NCBI RefSeq assembly: GCF_010183535.1 | Contig: NC_071330.1 | Location: 12,877,717-12,941,716, forward strand | Source of the DNA: Caenorhabditis remanei | Lineage: Eukaryota; Nematoda; Chromadorea; Rhabditida; Rhabditidae | DNA: 64,000 nucleotides | Direction of reading: 5' to 3' | Part shown: positions 20,660 through 34,200 of the stretch, piece after piece | How the letters are laid out: the number at the start of each line of letters is the position of its first letter | Position numbering within the stretch: the first letter of the stretch is position 1 | Program-made: the position numbers and the translations under genes | The notes under the pieces: generated by a model | What the model was told of the DNA's origin: nothing | The model's database searches: none | Seen by the model: only the letters and a program-made list of their open reading frames with translations

Positions 20660-21384
20660 GTCAAGCTGAGTTCAAAACTTTAAGTTTCATGCGTATTAAA
20701 TGAAAACTGACAAAGTTACAGTAGTTTTCATGAGATGAGCTGCGTCTCTGACCCAAAAATTCAAAACTTTCTGAACCTAGTCATGATTATACTTATTTGA
20801 AAGGTCTTGACAAGTTTATTCTGGATGTATAGGTTTGGTGGCCTAGTTTTGGGTTTCTAGGCCACCACATCTCGTTTTCTAGGCCATGAGCAGAAATCAT
20901 AGAACATTCAATATAATTTCCTTCTTTTTCCCCAAAGTTCATTCATGTGTAAACGGCTGTACGCATTCTTAGTATCCCGTTTTCTCTCGTTTTTCATTTT
21001 TTTCAAGTTTTTTTCGCTGAAAATTGTTCAGAAAAAGAAGGGAATTGAATTTCAGACATCCCCGTCCTCATTTTATTTTCTGTCTGCCCTCTTCGTGTTG
21101 TCGTCATTTCGGTTTCAGAATATTCAGAATAAGGAATTCCGTTGTTTTCGACCTCCTCCACACTCATTCGTTTCTTGTTTCACTCATTTCGATTATTACT
21201 ATTTCTTCTATTTTTAAAGTTTGTTGTCTTAAATGCGCTCCATAGTACATTTCTAAAATGTTAAAATGTCTTGAAAGGCGTCTTTCAGTGAAAATTTTAT
21301 AGTAGAAAACAGAAAATTGTAAATAATTCAGTCATGTCTCATCCAATCACTTTTAAATCTAGATTTTCCAATTCAGCACATCAA

Positions 21385-21540
21385 GACGCTTCGAATAAGT
21401 ATAACCATGCCCCCATTTGGTGCAACTTGGGTCCCACCACGAAAACTACAGTACCCTAATTTAAAGGTGCATACCGTAGTTTCGCGACAAGACCCAACTT
21501 GCACCGAATATAGGCATGATTATACTTTTCTGAAGCGTCT
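21385..21540. mobile_element. Palindromic MITE (family P), copy 10
   Basis: It has the variant termini GACGCTTCGAATAAGTATAA / ATTATACTTTTCTGAAGCGTC around the standard GGGTCCCACCACGAAAAC core. This terminus variant is shared with the copy at 4602. Confidence 0.85.
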
Positions 21541-22148
21541 TGTCAAGCTGAGTTCAAAAATGTAAATTTCATGTAATTTGGGTAAGAACTGACAAAGTTA
21601 CAGCAGTTTTAATAAGAAGAGAGCGCTCTGATCCAAAAATTCATAATTTTTCAAAACCTAGTCATGATTATACTCATTTGAAAGGTCTTGGCTAGCTGAT
21701 TCTGAATATAAAAGTTTTATGGCCTAGTTTTGGGTTTCTAGGCCACACTTTATTCGCTCCTTTCAAACTGTTTTATGTTTATCTGTGAGTCCATTTGTCC
21801 TTTTCCAAAAATTTTATCAAAGGACGTTTCGAAACCGAGACATTTGGCAACCGTTTCAAAACCACAAGTCATAAATCAAAGTAGAAAAAAGAGCAATTGG
21901 AGGCAAAAAAAGAGAGAAAAAAGACATAATTAACTTGGTTATTTCCTTTCCACTGACTTCTCTTTTTCTTTTTTCTTTTCCCTTGATTTTTATTCTTTTT
22001 CGTTGCTCATTTTCTGACTGCTTGCTGTCTCATGTATCTTCTGAATTATTCTCGTTCTTCTATCTCTCATATTTTTCCTTTTTTTTGCAAAAAAATGTAT
22101 TCTGACTTCTGAAATCACATTTTTTCAATTATTTAAAAAACCTTGCAG

Positions 22149-22218
22149 ATGCAACTCGACTTGCCGTCGATCGTCGTCTCTTCACATTCAGACGATCCGG
22201 GTTCTAATAGTAGGAATG
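22149..22218 (+). CDS. Large gene, exon 1 (first coding exon)
   Basis: It begins ATGCAACTCGACTTGCCG immediately after a TTGCAG acceptor and ends AATG|GTAAGA, phase 1. It encodes MQLDLPSIVVSS followed by HSDDPGSNSRN. Pyrimidine-rich DNA at 21950-22090 precedes it. Confidence 0.65.
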
Positions 22219-25200
22219 GTAAGAGATATTTTTATAAAATTATGATTTTCAAATTCAGCGCGTCGAGAGCTTTCGGAAAAGTATAATCATGCCCCGATTC
22301 GGTAAAAGTTGGGTCCCACCACGAAACTACGGTATGCGCCTTTAAATGTAGTTACTGTAGTTTTCGTGGTGGGACTCAATTTTTACCGAATGGGGGCATA
22401 ATTATACTTTTCTGAAAGCTCTCGATAAACAGAATCTAGCAATATGAGTTTGGTGGCCTAGGTTTGGGTTTCTAGGCCACCAGAGGGAAATTTCTAGGTT
22501 TTTGGGTACAGGCAATCTCGCAGAAAAACCTATAGTGAAAACAATAAAATTTACCCTAAAAATGCAATTTAATAACGGATAAAAAATATGATTTTGTTTC
22601 CTAATTTTTTCTCATTTTTACTGAAAACAACTAAAATCTCTTTAACTTTGTCAGCTATACTCAAAATTTGATGCAAAGACTATTTTCAAATTCAGGGTGA
22701 CGAGAGCTCTCAGAAAAGTATAAACATGCCCCGATATGGTGCAAGTTGGGTCCCACCACGAAAACTACAATAACCCAGTTTAAAGGCGCATACCGAAATT
22801 GTCGTGGTGGGACCCAACTTTCTTCGAATAGTGGCATGATTATATTTTTATGAAAGCTCTCGATGAACTAAATCTAAATATCTGAATGGGATTCGCCGCA
22901 TTTCAAGCATTTCTGAAAATTTCGTAAATTTAGCGTTTTTAGTATATTTTTTATTTGAAAAAAATCTCCCATATTTTCAGATAGAGCATCGCCAGCCCTC
23001 CTGAATCCACTCATGCCACTAATGATGACACAAATGGCATTTTCTCAGAGAAAGTGAGTCGTTTTCTTAATTTTTCAGTGACTGAAAAAACTTGAAATGA
23101 TCAAAAACGGCACTGACTCTTTTCCGAGTACCCAAAACACGTCGTCGGTCGAAAAAGACTGAAAATAACACGAAATGAAAAACAAAAAGGTCAAAAACAA
23201 CTGGGGAGAAGCATGACTGCTTGATTTCCATAATTATCACATAATTATTTAATTATTTGGGGGAAAAGGGGAGGAGGGGCAGAGATCATTCTGTGTATTC
23301 AATGGTTTGGTCAGTTATCGAAAAATTGTGAGTTTAGTGCATTTTGTCGTAAGATTGAGTGCAGGGATTCACAAAGATAAACATGTGTGTCTTGGAGTCC
23401 AGATGTCCAGCTTGGGTTACTGTAGGGCATGATTCGGACATTGGGACACTTTTCCTGTCTGTGTGTCTGAAAGTCCGGATGTCCGGACATGCAAGGAATC
23501 GGACAGTAGCTGAAGCAAGCTAAAGGGTTACTGCAGCATCATTACCGTGAATCTATAGTTGTATTTATCTGTAAGGTTACTCTGAGGTTACTGTAGGTAC
23601 TACCGTAAACCTGATTATAGCAGTTATCAACGGATTACTGTAGGTTTATTTCCTCAAAAGTTCGATAGTCAAGTACTGTAACAACAGTATACTCTCGTAA
23701 ATCTACACTCCTTTGGATATTGCCACGTAAAATTAAATACAGTAATGACAAGGCTGTCGTACGGCCGGCCGCAGCTTTTTTTTTGAAAATTTCAAAAAGC
23801 TGTGGTCGGCCCAAAAAAGCACCAGTGGAGGTCGAACCCTGGTTTTCAGACTGGTACCAAAAAGTCAAAAGTATATCAAACCATGTTTTCAGTTGAAACT
23901 CTAGAAAGCCGCGATTTCTGACAGCCTTGAGTAATGGCTATAATTCCAACAACTTTGGCTGTTTTAAGTTGAACGTGTCCAACTTTGAGAGGGTGTCATG
24001 GTAATTCTGAATGTCCCACATAAAAAAATTGTATAGACTATACAGAACAAAAGTAGAGCTCCATTTTTGTAGTTGACAACTTTTTTGTACGGGCACTCCC
24101 TAGCCAGTTACATATCGTCAAAGTAATTTCTCTCTCAAATCGACCAATTTCAGTGCAAATTAGTGCGATTTTTGAGCTGTCGTCTAAAAATGACCATAAC
24201 TCTCTAGGGAGTGTCCGTACAAAAAAGTTGTCAACTACAAAAATAAAGGTCTACTTGTGATCTCCATAGTCCATAAACAATCAATATTGTGAGACTATCA
24301 GGGAGGCCGTGTCACACTAACAAAGTTTACCATTTTCAACTGAAAACTGCATGTGTTGCATTCTTTATGGCCAGTATTTCTTTATGGCCAGTACTGTACG
24401 TATCGACAAAGTGATTTCTCTCTCAAATTGATTTTTTCGATTTTTGAGCTATCGTCTTAAACTATAACTCTCTATTGAGTGTCCGTACGAAAATGTTGTC
24501 AACTACAAAAATGAAGGTCTAGTTTTGATCTGTATGCTTCATTAAAAATTCACTTCGGGAATCATTTTGTTTGAACATTTTCAACTAAAAATGGCCACAG
24601 TTGTTAGAATTATGACCAAACTGGCTATTAAATTGCTGAAATTCATTGTCTGCCTTCACTTTTCCAGCTAAAATTTCTTTTAGAACATTTTAATCAAATT
24701 TAGTTCTTCCAAGTTTTGATAAATATCTCCCACTTCATCATCATAAGCCTCCTGTTGTGCAACTGACAATTTGTCCTTTAATATCCTCATTCAAAACAAT
24801 TCTTTTTTGAAAAAAATGGAGAGAACAAAATAAATGACTGGAATGTTTGTTCAATGAGAGAGCTGTCATATGTTTCTCTTTCTCTCTCTCTAAATACTTG
24901 CAAACATTTTTTGTTCGAAAAAGCAATTTGGATGATCAATTCGGGTGATGCTCTCTTTTTTGTGAGAAAAAAACATAAATACTTCTGAAACTGAGATTGG
25001 TATTTCTATAAAATTACATAGTTTTCTTTAATTCCCTATTTCCTCAGAGTCACAAAGTACAGTTAGCCATTTAGCCATTCGGGAGTCATCCCTATATCTG
25101 AAAAGTGGGCGGAGCTACCGTAATTATTTTATTAACACAGTTTTCTCATAAATTGTGTTCACAGTTTCATCAAGCTCATTTCTGGCCGCTCTATTTAATC

Positions 25201-28200
25201 AGCTGGTCTTCAAAGACATGTAGCTCAACAATTTGTTGGAATCTTCAATATTTCCCTCAATTTTTCCAATTTTTGAGAATTCACAAAGTACTGTAGAGAC
25301 CAATCTATTTGAACTAAAAACTAAACTAGAAAACCACCTGACCCTCCTCCGTCTTAATCTTTGTTCCTCATGTTGCATAACATCCAGAGAGGGAGAGAGA
25401 CAGACTAAGTCTCTCTCTCTCTCTCTGAAAAGAGAAAAGAGGGTTTATTTGCAGAGAAAAAGAAAAAAAAGAACGTCTGTGTGGGTAAGAAAGTAGTAAA
25501 CATTTCTCTCTCTTCTTTTTTCTTTCATCTCCCATCGTCCACTCTTTTTTTTCGGCGGGCCTCTGTCAGGGTGAACTTTTAGATAGATGTGTGTCTCACT
25601 TTTTGACATTGAGCCGAATTTTTTTATTAAAGAACGATCTCCTACACTACTGGATGATTTTTTCACGCTTTAATTCAATTTTCTCATTTTTGCACGGAAA
25701 ATGCAGAATTTCCAGGTTTTCAGATGTCGCAACGGATTGAAAAAGGATCCCATCCATCAGAATTGTAGACAATAAAAATATCTATCTTGAGAATTTTGGT
25801 CTGTAACTGTCTTTTTTGAGACAGAAAAACTGATTTTCAGAAAAATGAGATTTTCAGCCATTTCGCCCAACACTGTTTTTTTTTTTGCAAATCTGTTTTT
25901 TTTTAATCAAAAAAGTCAATTTCAGACCTAAATTCACGATTTTTGGGTCATTCGATAGAGATGGGATCTTTTTTCATTCATTGCAAAACCAAAAAATACC
26001 GAATTTTCGGTGAAATAAAAACATACTTTTCACAATTTAAACTATAACATTTAGGGAAGACTTCTGGCAAAAAAGTTTTCAATTACAAAATGAAAGAACT
26101 GGTTTTTTGCAATCTGACATCTTGACAAGCTCTCAAAATCGACAAGCTTTCACTGGAAATTTTTCAGAATTTTCATTTTTGAATAAGCCAAGCGTATTTG
26201 GTTTTTCCTACAAAAAACTGATATTTTGGACTGCAAAAAAAACAGAAAAAAAACCGGCGTCAAATATCCAGGTCCTTTTGTAGCACTTCGCACAGAGACT
26301 CTTCTGATGAGCCTTTCTAATACATGTTTCACGGTATTTTACATACTTGCAAATTTACGGCCCGGGTCGGCCCCAAGGCCCGGCTTCAAAAAAATGCACC
26401 TATTCTTTACTAAATTTTTTGAATTTTTTTGGAATTTTACATTTAAAAACTCAATTTTTTGATGCATAACTAGGTTTTGATTGATTTCTAAAGTATAGTC
26501 AAAAATTCGACATTTTTGGGAAAAAATTCAAAAAAATTCAAAAAAATTCAATTTTTTCAGCCGGGCCTTCGGGCGGACCGGGCCGTTGCAAGTATAGTAT
26601 TTTACACTTTTCGAGCGCAAAATTTTGCGCTCGAAAATTTTCAAATGATCTCTCAAAAAAATCTGCCACCTCCATCCCTCTCTCCCCCACTGTGTTGCCC
26701 CCAGCTCTTTTCTTCCGATCAACAAAAAGTTCATCCTTTTCTTTCTCTCTTCTTTTCCTCCATTCCCCCCTCCCTTTACTCCACAAAACACGTGCTGGTA
26801 ACTCTTCTTCTCTCTGTTTCTCTGCATCTCTCACTCTCTCTCTCTTCTCACAAAGAGAGTGAAGAGACACAGACACCACAGTGTTGGCCACCCTTCTTCC
26901 TCTTCTTCTTTTCCGTTTTTTCCAACTGATCGTTGGCACTTTGTCTGACAGTCTATCTCTCTCTCTTACTCTCACTCTTAATATTTTTTAACTTTTCTCT
27001 TTTTCTTCTGCCAAATATCAGAGACAAAACTCTTTTCATGATCCTATTTTTGGAGATTAATGCTCAAAATAGGTTTTTGGCTTTCTATTTTTTGTTTTCT
27101 CTTTTAGTCTCTTAGTCTCACTCATTCCGTATTCCAGACACATTGGAAAAGTGAAAATTGTGGTCGTTATTTTTGGGCCACCAAACTTTTAATGTTTGAT
27201 TTCTATCTTTTTTCTTTGTTTTAGTCACATTCATCTCATCGAGAGCTTTCAGAAAAGTATAATCATGCCCCGATTCTATGAAAGTTGGGTCCCACCACGA
27301 AACTACGATATGTGCCTTTAAACTGGAGTACTGTAGTTTTCGTGGTGGGACCTATTTGGAAGCAAACATAGGCTTGATTATACTTTTTTGAAAGCCCCTG
27401 ACGAGCTGATTTCAAAAATATAATTTTGCTGGTCTCAGGTGTAAAATTGTCAGAGTTATTGTAGTTTGAAGTTACGAAGGATTTTCGAAATGTTTCGAAA
27501 ATCTGTAACTTTCTTAGTTTTCAACCTTTTTTCTAGTTTTATAGCTCATCTGAATAGCAAAAAGTTGAATTTATTAGGAAAAAAATTTAGAATTCATATA
27601 TCCCATCTCCACCATCTGCCTCTTCTAAATACGTGTAGTTCCGCAAAACGTTCATTATCACGTATTCTCGTGTTCCGCATTCATTTTTTTGACGGAAATT
27701 GGAGGAAAAGTACACATTTTATACTATGAAAAACGGGGTTGAAAGTTGGAGGACAAACTAGAAATGATTGGGAAAATAAAAGAGACAAAGTGGTAAAACC
27801 TTTTTTTTATATATTATAATTTTCCGGTTTCTATTTTAACAGAAGTGTACAAATATTTTTTACTACTAAAAATTCAACTCTTGGCAGTTTAGATGAGCTA
27901 TAAATCAAGAAAAAATATTAAAAATTAAAAAAGTTACATATTTTCAAAACTTTTTTCGAAAAAAAAAAATCAGTCCCACTATAATTTTTCGCAAATTTCA
28001 TCTAGTGGCCTAGAAACCTAAACCTAGGCCACCTAACTCATACTGCTAGATTTCGCTCGCCGAGAGCTTTCAGAAAAGTATAATCATGCCTATATTCTGT
28101 GCAATTTGGGTCCCACCACGAAAACTACAGTAACCCAGATTACGGTCGTTTTCGTGGTGGGACCCAATTTGCTTCGAATCAGGGCATGATTATACTTTTC

Positions 28201-31200
28201 TGAAAGCTCTCAACGAGACGAATGTGAATTTGATACAAAAAATTTGAAAATCTGGTACCACATTGATTTCTAACAAGATTTCTGTTCAATTTTCCATCAA
28301 AAAATATGCAAAAGATGCACAACGATGGAGTAAACAGTTCGATAAAAATTTTACACCGTTTCCTCTCCCCCTTTTTTCTAATTTTCCCCATTTTTCTTCT
28401 TCTTCTTCTTTTCAACCGCCACACGTGCTTCTTCTTCTCCTTTGTTTTTTTTGTGTGCTTGCTTCTGACCGCGGGAAACTTTTTTTTTGAGAAAAAATTC
28501 ATTTTAGAGTTTCCTGTCTCGTCTCGAACTGAAAATTTAGCTATTTTTAAATTGATAAAAAAAAGTTTTTTCTGAGGAAAAGATAAGCTCGAAATTTCAA
28601 TCTTTCCCAGCTTTTCCCCTAATAATCCAGATTTTTTCCAATTTTTGGTTCGAAAATGCTATTTTCAGATTCGGCGTGATAAGAGCTTTCAGAAAAGTAT
28701 AATCATGCCCTAGTTCGGAGGAAAGTTGGGTCCCACCACGAAAACCACAGTAACCCAGTTTGAAGGCGCATACCGTAGTTTCGTGGTGAGACCCAACTTG
28801 CGCCGAATCGGGGCTTGATTATACTTTTCTGAAAGCTCTTATCACGCTGAATTTAAATTTCTTAATGAGAATCCTTGGAAATTCCTTCTGACAGCTTTCC
28901 TACTCAATTTTTGCTCCAAATTTAATTCAGTGGTCAACAACAAAACGAAATTTCCCATACCTCCGTTATCATCTGTTAGTCAAACTTTTTTCGGAAAAAA
29001 AGGGAATTCGGGGGCATCATAAACATATGTTTTACGGCAGAACCCCTCTCTCTCTCTCTAACTGATCAATGATCGAGACAAAGAGAAGAGGAACTTTTGA
29101 AAAGGGGAGACAGTTTTTATATCCCAATCGAGGTCAAATTATCAAGGACAATATATATTGGGGGTTTCAAAACACAACAAACAACAACGAAATAATATGA
29201 GTGTGACCTGAAAAGTTCACTCCAGCGATAACTTTTTCTACAGAACATCTGAATTCTAGAAAATAAGGTATTCGTATTCAGCTCCACGAGAGCTTTCAGA
29301 AGAGTATAATCAAGCCCCGATTCGGTGAAAGTTGGGTCCCACCACGAAAGCGGCCTAAACAGGATTACTGTAGTTTTCGTGGCGGGACCCAATTTGCTAA
29401 TAACCATGGCATGATTATACTTTTCTGAAAGCTCTCAACAAGCTAAATGTGAAAATTGTAATTTCGAGTAGTTCGGGACAAAACTGAAGGAGTGATTGTA
29501 GTTTTTATAAATCTGATTATTTTAAAAGTTTCGAAAATCTGTAACTTTGTGGATTTTGGGCCGTATCGGCCGGTTTTTGTACGAAATTAACTGTGGAAAC
29601 CTGGATTTTCTCTGAAACTTTGTTCTGACAGTGTCAGGAGTCACCTTTTCAAATTCGAAGTTTCTACTCAGAATGACCCCTGTTTTCGTGGTGGGACCCA
29701 CCTCTCCATATTCAAATTTCTCTGGTTTCTGGTCTCTCTCTCGTGTTTTTGTTGTTGTTCTAACTTTGCCCTTGTTTATACCAAAGAGAGCTATAAAGAG
29801 ACGGGGATAGCTTTGATCTCTGGTCCAGACAACACAGGAAGTTTGAATTTTTCAATTAAAAGGACCAAAAAAAGAGCATTCTTATCAAGGCCCGGCTTCA
29901 AAAAATGATATTTTCTTTCCCAAATTTTTTTTGGAAATTTTTAAAATTTTTCATCGAAAATGTGACCATTTCGAATGATTTTTCAGAATTTCTTCTAATT
30001 CTGAATGATAGTCGAAAAATTGACTTTTTCGCGAAAAAAAAAATTCAAAAAATTTGAATTTTGAGCTTTGGCGCCAATTGCCCGGGCCGGGTCTTGACAA
30101 ATATGAAAAAGAGGGTATATTCCAAGTCCACTATAGCGTCCATCCACAGAAAACTAACTAACATGGGAATGACCCAAGGTGAAACGCTGGGTTTTCTTAG
30201 ATATTTTGGGAAATGATAGCCCTTACCCCAACTAGAACAAAATAAAAATATTACGTGCCCCTTTTAAGTTTCCAGAGAATGGCAGACATAATTCGATTTT
30301 TTAGAATTTTTCGAGTTGAACCACTTCGAGACATCATAACTCGGTCTATTCAAGAGCAATCTTTTCAAACTAAAGTGTAATCGCAAGATATAGATCAAGG
30401 CTTCATAAAAGGTAATAGACTCATGTTTCCAGGTGTGACTCCCGAATTACTATAAATGAAAATGTGAAAATTTGCACTTCTCATGAAATCAGAAAGTGGT
30501 CATTTTCGAAAAAAGGTATTTGGGAGACTATGTCTATCCGATTGCCAGTGACAAGTAAGGTATATATACGTATTCAAATATATGGCTCACCTTTCATTCC
30601 AGAGACTTATTTTCATTTTTTCAGTTTTTCAGTTCAACTTCATGTATAGGGATACGTGTGATTTTTCAACTGTAGAGTTGATCAATTGTTCTGAGCAAAA
30701 GGTATACTGACATTTAAGCGTAATATGGTTTTTAAAACATTGTGATTGCCGTCTAACTAAAAAAAGGGAGAATTCACTGAAAAACGCGGAAGCTATTTTT
30801 GACGAATTGACGTACCCCTATACATGAAGTTGAACTGAAAAACTGAAAAAATGAAAATAAGTCTCTGGAATGAAAGGTGAGCCATATATTTGAATACGTA
30901 TATATACCTTACTTGTCACTGGCAATCGGATAGACATAGTCTCCCAAATACCTTTTTTCGAAAATGACCACTTTCTGATTTCATGAGAAGTGCAAATTTT
31001 CACATTTTCATTTATAGTAATTCGGGAGTCACACCTGGAAACATGAGTCTATTACCTTTTATGAAGCCTTGATCTATATCTTGCGATTACACTTTAGTTT
31101 GAAAAGATTGCTCTTGAATAGACCGAGTTATGATGTCTCGAAGTGGTTCAACTCGAAAAATTCGAAAAAATCGAATTATGTCTGCCATTCTCTGGAAACT

Positions 31201-34200
31201 TAAAAGGGGCACGTAATATTTTTATTTTGTTCTAGTTGGGGTAAGGGCTATCATTTCCCAAAATATCTAAGAAAACCCAGCGTTTCACCTTGGGTCATTC
31301 CCATGTAAGATTTTTCTCATTCATATAATTTTCTTTCTCTTCCTCTCTCTCTCTCTCTCCCTACTCTATCTCTCTCCGTCCATTTTCCACATCTGGTTGT
31401 TTTCGTGTTATTCTCCATTTCTTCTTCTCATCCAGCCCCCCTTCCATCTCCAAAACGAACACACATTGAAAAAGAGAGGCTCATTTTGCCCCATTTTTTT
31501 CGCTCTCTTGTTTTTTTAGAGCGGATATAAAATTTTCATTTAAAAATTTTCACGAGCTCATTCACTCCTTTTCAATAGAATAGTCATATTCATCACGTCG
31601 AGAGCTTTCAAAAAACTATAATCATGCCCAGGAAGGGTCTCGCCACGAAACCAAGGTATGCGCCTTTAAATTGGGTTACTGTAGTTTTCGTGGTGGGACC
31701 CAACTGTCACCGAATCGGGGCATGATTATACTTTTCTGAAAGCTCTCGGAACGATGAATTAGAAAATTTTAATTTGGAGTAGTTCGCGGCAAAACTGAAG
31801 GAGTTATGGTGGTTTTCATAACTCTGGATTTTTGAAATGTTCAGAAAAGTAACTTTGTAACTTTGTGGGTTTTGGGCCGGGCCGTTTCGAACTTTCAAAA
31901 TAATGACCTAGCATCCTCACTGCGTAGCGACTCAATTGATACGAAGGCTAACCGATTCCTAGAAACTTCTAGGCAGTTCACTGGAGCGCATTTTTTATGT
32001 TTACAATTAGCTACAAACGCGATTTCCCTCTCCTCAAATGTCTCGATAGAGCGCACTTTCATTCCTAAAGAATCCCTACAGACCTCCGTCCGATAGAGCG
32101 CACTTTCATACCTCCACAACCCCCCCCCCCAAAAAAAAAGGTCCAAAAGAGCCCTCATTTCCATCTCTTCCCTTGTGACACCACTGACCACAAGACCACT
32201 GAGAGAGAGAATGGGAAAATTGAATATGGATATATTGACCTTCTGACCAAACCAACCACCACCATCTGCCATTTCCCTTCCATTTTTTACTCCCATCTCG
32301 TTTCTCTTTTTATTCCGTCAATGTGTCCCATTCAAAACAGCAGAAAAACGACGAAAAAAGAGGAGAAGGCCAGCTGTTGGTGGTCACTATTTTATGTGTC
32401 CGCGAGATGGGGCGACGGAGCGACGGAAAGTGGGCGGGGCTTAGCGACGCCGTGCACTTTTGCAATCGAGAAGGTTTTAGGCCACTAACCGCGATAGTAA
32501 TCCCCCGGAGGCCTAGATATGGGTTTCTAGGCCACGGCTTAGTTTGTACTTTTCGGTCATGGCCGAACTTTTTGGGTTTCTAGGCCACTCGCTGTCGGGA
32601 GCGAATCTCTAGAAAATGGCCTAACTTGCAGCCATCAGGGCTTATAGGCCAAGCCGACTTTATCCTAAACCCTAATTCTCTCGTGGACTAGAAATTCTGT
32701 ATTGTGGACGAGCTTTTCCACATTTGGGGTTCTAGGCCACGGGGTTAGATACGGCCATCTAAGTCCTTTGCCCTGCACCGTGGCCTAATTTACCACACTC
32801 GGAATTTCTAGCCCACGTAATAACCCCCGGTCATGGCCTAACTCCCACCACCTGAGGTTTCTAGGCCATCTCCTCCCAAACTCGAGAACCCCCCTCCTTT
32901 ATGCTTGTTATGTGCTATTTTCCAACCAAAAATAGCAAAAAGAAAATAATAATTTTCTAATGTTTGATGTCTTCGTCATCACTAGGCTATGTACAAAAAA
33001 CAATATGACACATTGCTTCTTCTTCTATAGAAAAGTGATTAGAGAGACAACAAGCTAGAGCGGGGGGTACTGTAGCTAGTCATTGATCTCTTGTTAGTCA
33101 GCAACTGGTCACCATATGTTTGACCTACCCAAAATGACATCAGATGACCGGAAACTTTGCGCTAACAGATGTTCGAGGATAGACATGTCTAGACTGGTCA
33201 GATGGTTAAGATTGTATCTACTGTGAGCTGGTGAGGATTCTGAATCTGAATCTCCACGATGTAAGATTTCCAGAACAGTTGGAAAAATAACACTGCTTAC
33301 AGTACCCTTAAGCTAAATCGCTGCGAGACCTTATTTTTTTGATTTATCGGCGAGAAATTTGAATTTCTGTATACTTTTTTAAACTTTTAAAATTGTTTAA
33401 ATTTTTCATCGAAAACGTGAACATTTTTTTATGTTTTTTATCAGAATTTCTTCTAATTCTCACTTTTTCGCGAAAAAATTCAAAAATCTTCAAAAATTAG
33501 AATTTTGGCGCCGAGTACCCGGGTCTTGACAAGTATGGAATTCTGTGAACCAAAAATTCGAAATTCCCCGATTTGCGGTCTTGCAGCGATTGGCAAAATG
33601 CCGCCGACTACTGTATACCCTTTAGCTTATTGAAAATCTTCCGGAAACATCTATCAAATGACATCATCTAATTAGGCCGCCGCTCATAGATTATATAAGA
33701 GATCGCTGCGAGACCATATTTGTGTCATTTATTGTCGGGAATTTCAAATCCTCAAAGATTTGAGACTCCCTTTATTATGTGTGATGGTCTCGCAGCCAGC
33801 TTCTAGAACCTTCTTTTTCTCCCCCAAATAGGGCGTACTGTATTTTTACCCTTTTGACCCGACACCGACCGGCTGCTCTGTTTACCCCCCCCCCCCCCCC
33901 CCCCAGTGGTGTCTACACACCAATGACATCACTTTCTTATTCTTCCCCCCTTTCAACCCGAATGCCCTCAGCCTCTTCCCTTCCCGCCAAACACACCAAA
34001 TACTATCCCTTCTTTACTCGCACTTTTTTGTTCCCCCCTTCGCTATGCTTTGTTTCTCTGCGTCTCTCTCACTCTCTCCCAACTGTACATTTTTCCTCTT
34101 CGACACAAGGCCGTCGTCCCCCGTTCCCAGTCCTTTTTCCTCATGGCGACCCCGTCTCCAATACCTCCGACTGATCGGTCAATACAAAGTGTTGACACTC

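Noticed and set aside
26516..26975. Long overlapping open frames on both strands (137, 99 and 145 codons)
   Set aside because: They lie in a CT/GA-rich tract where stop codons are rare by composition. The peptides are Ser/Leu/Phe or Arg/Glu/Lys runs with no domain.
30464..31003. Two identical 61-codon frames on opposite strands
   Set aside because: Their identity is explained by the inverted arms of the foldback element. There is no evidence that either is a gene.
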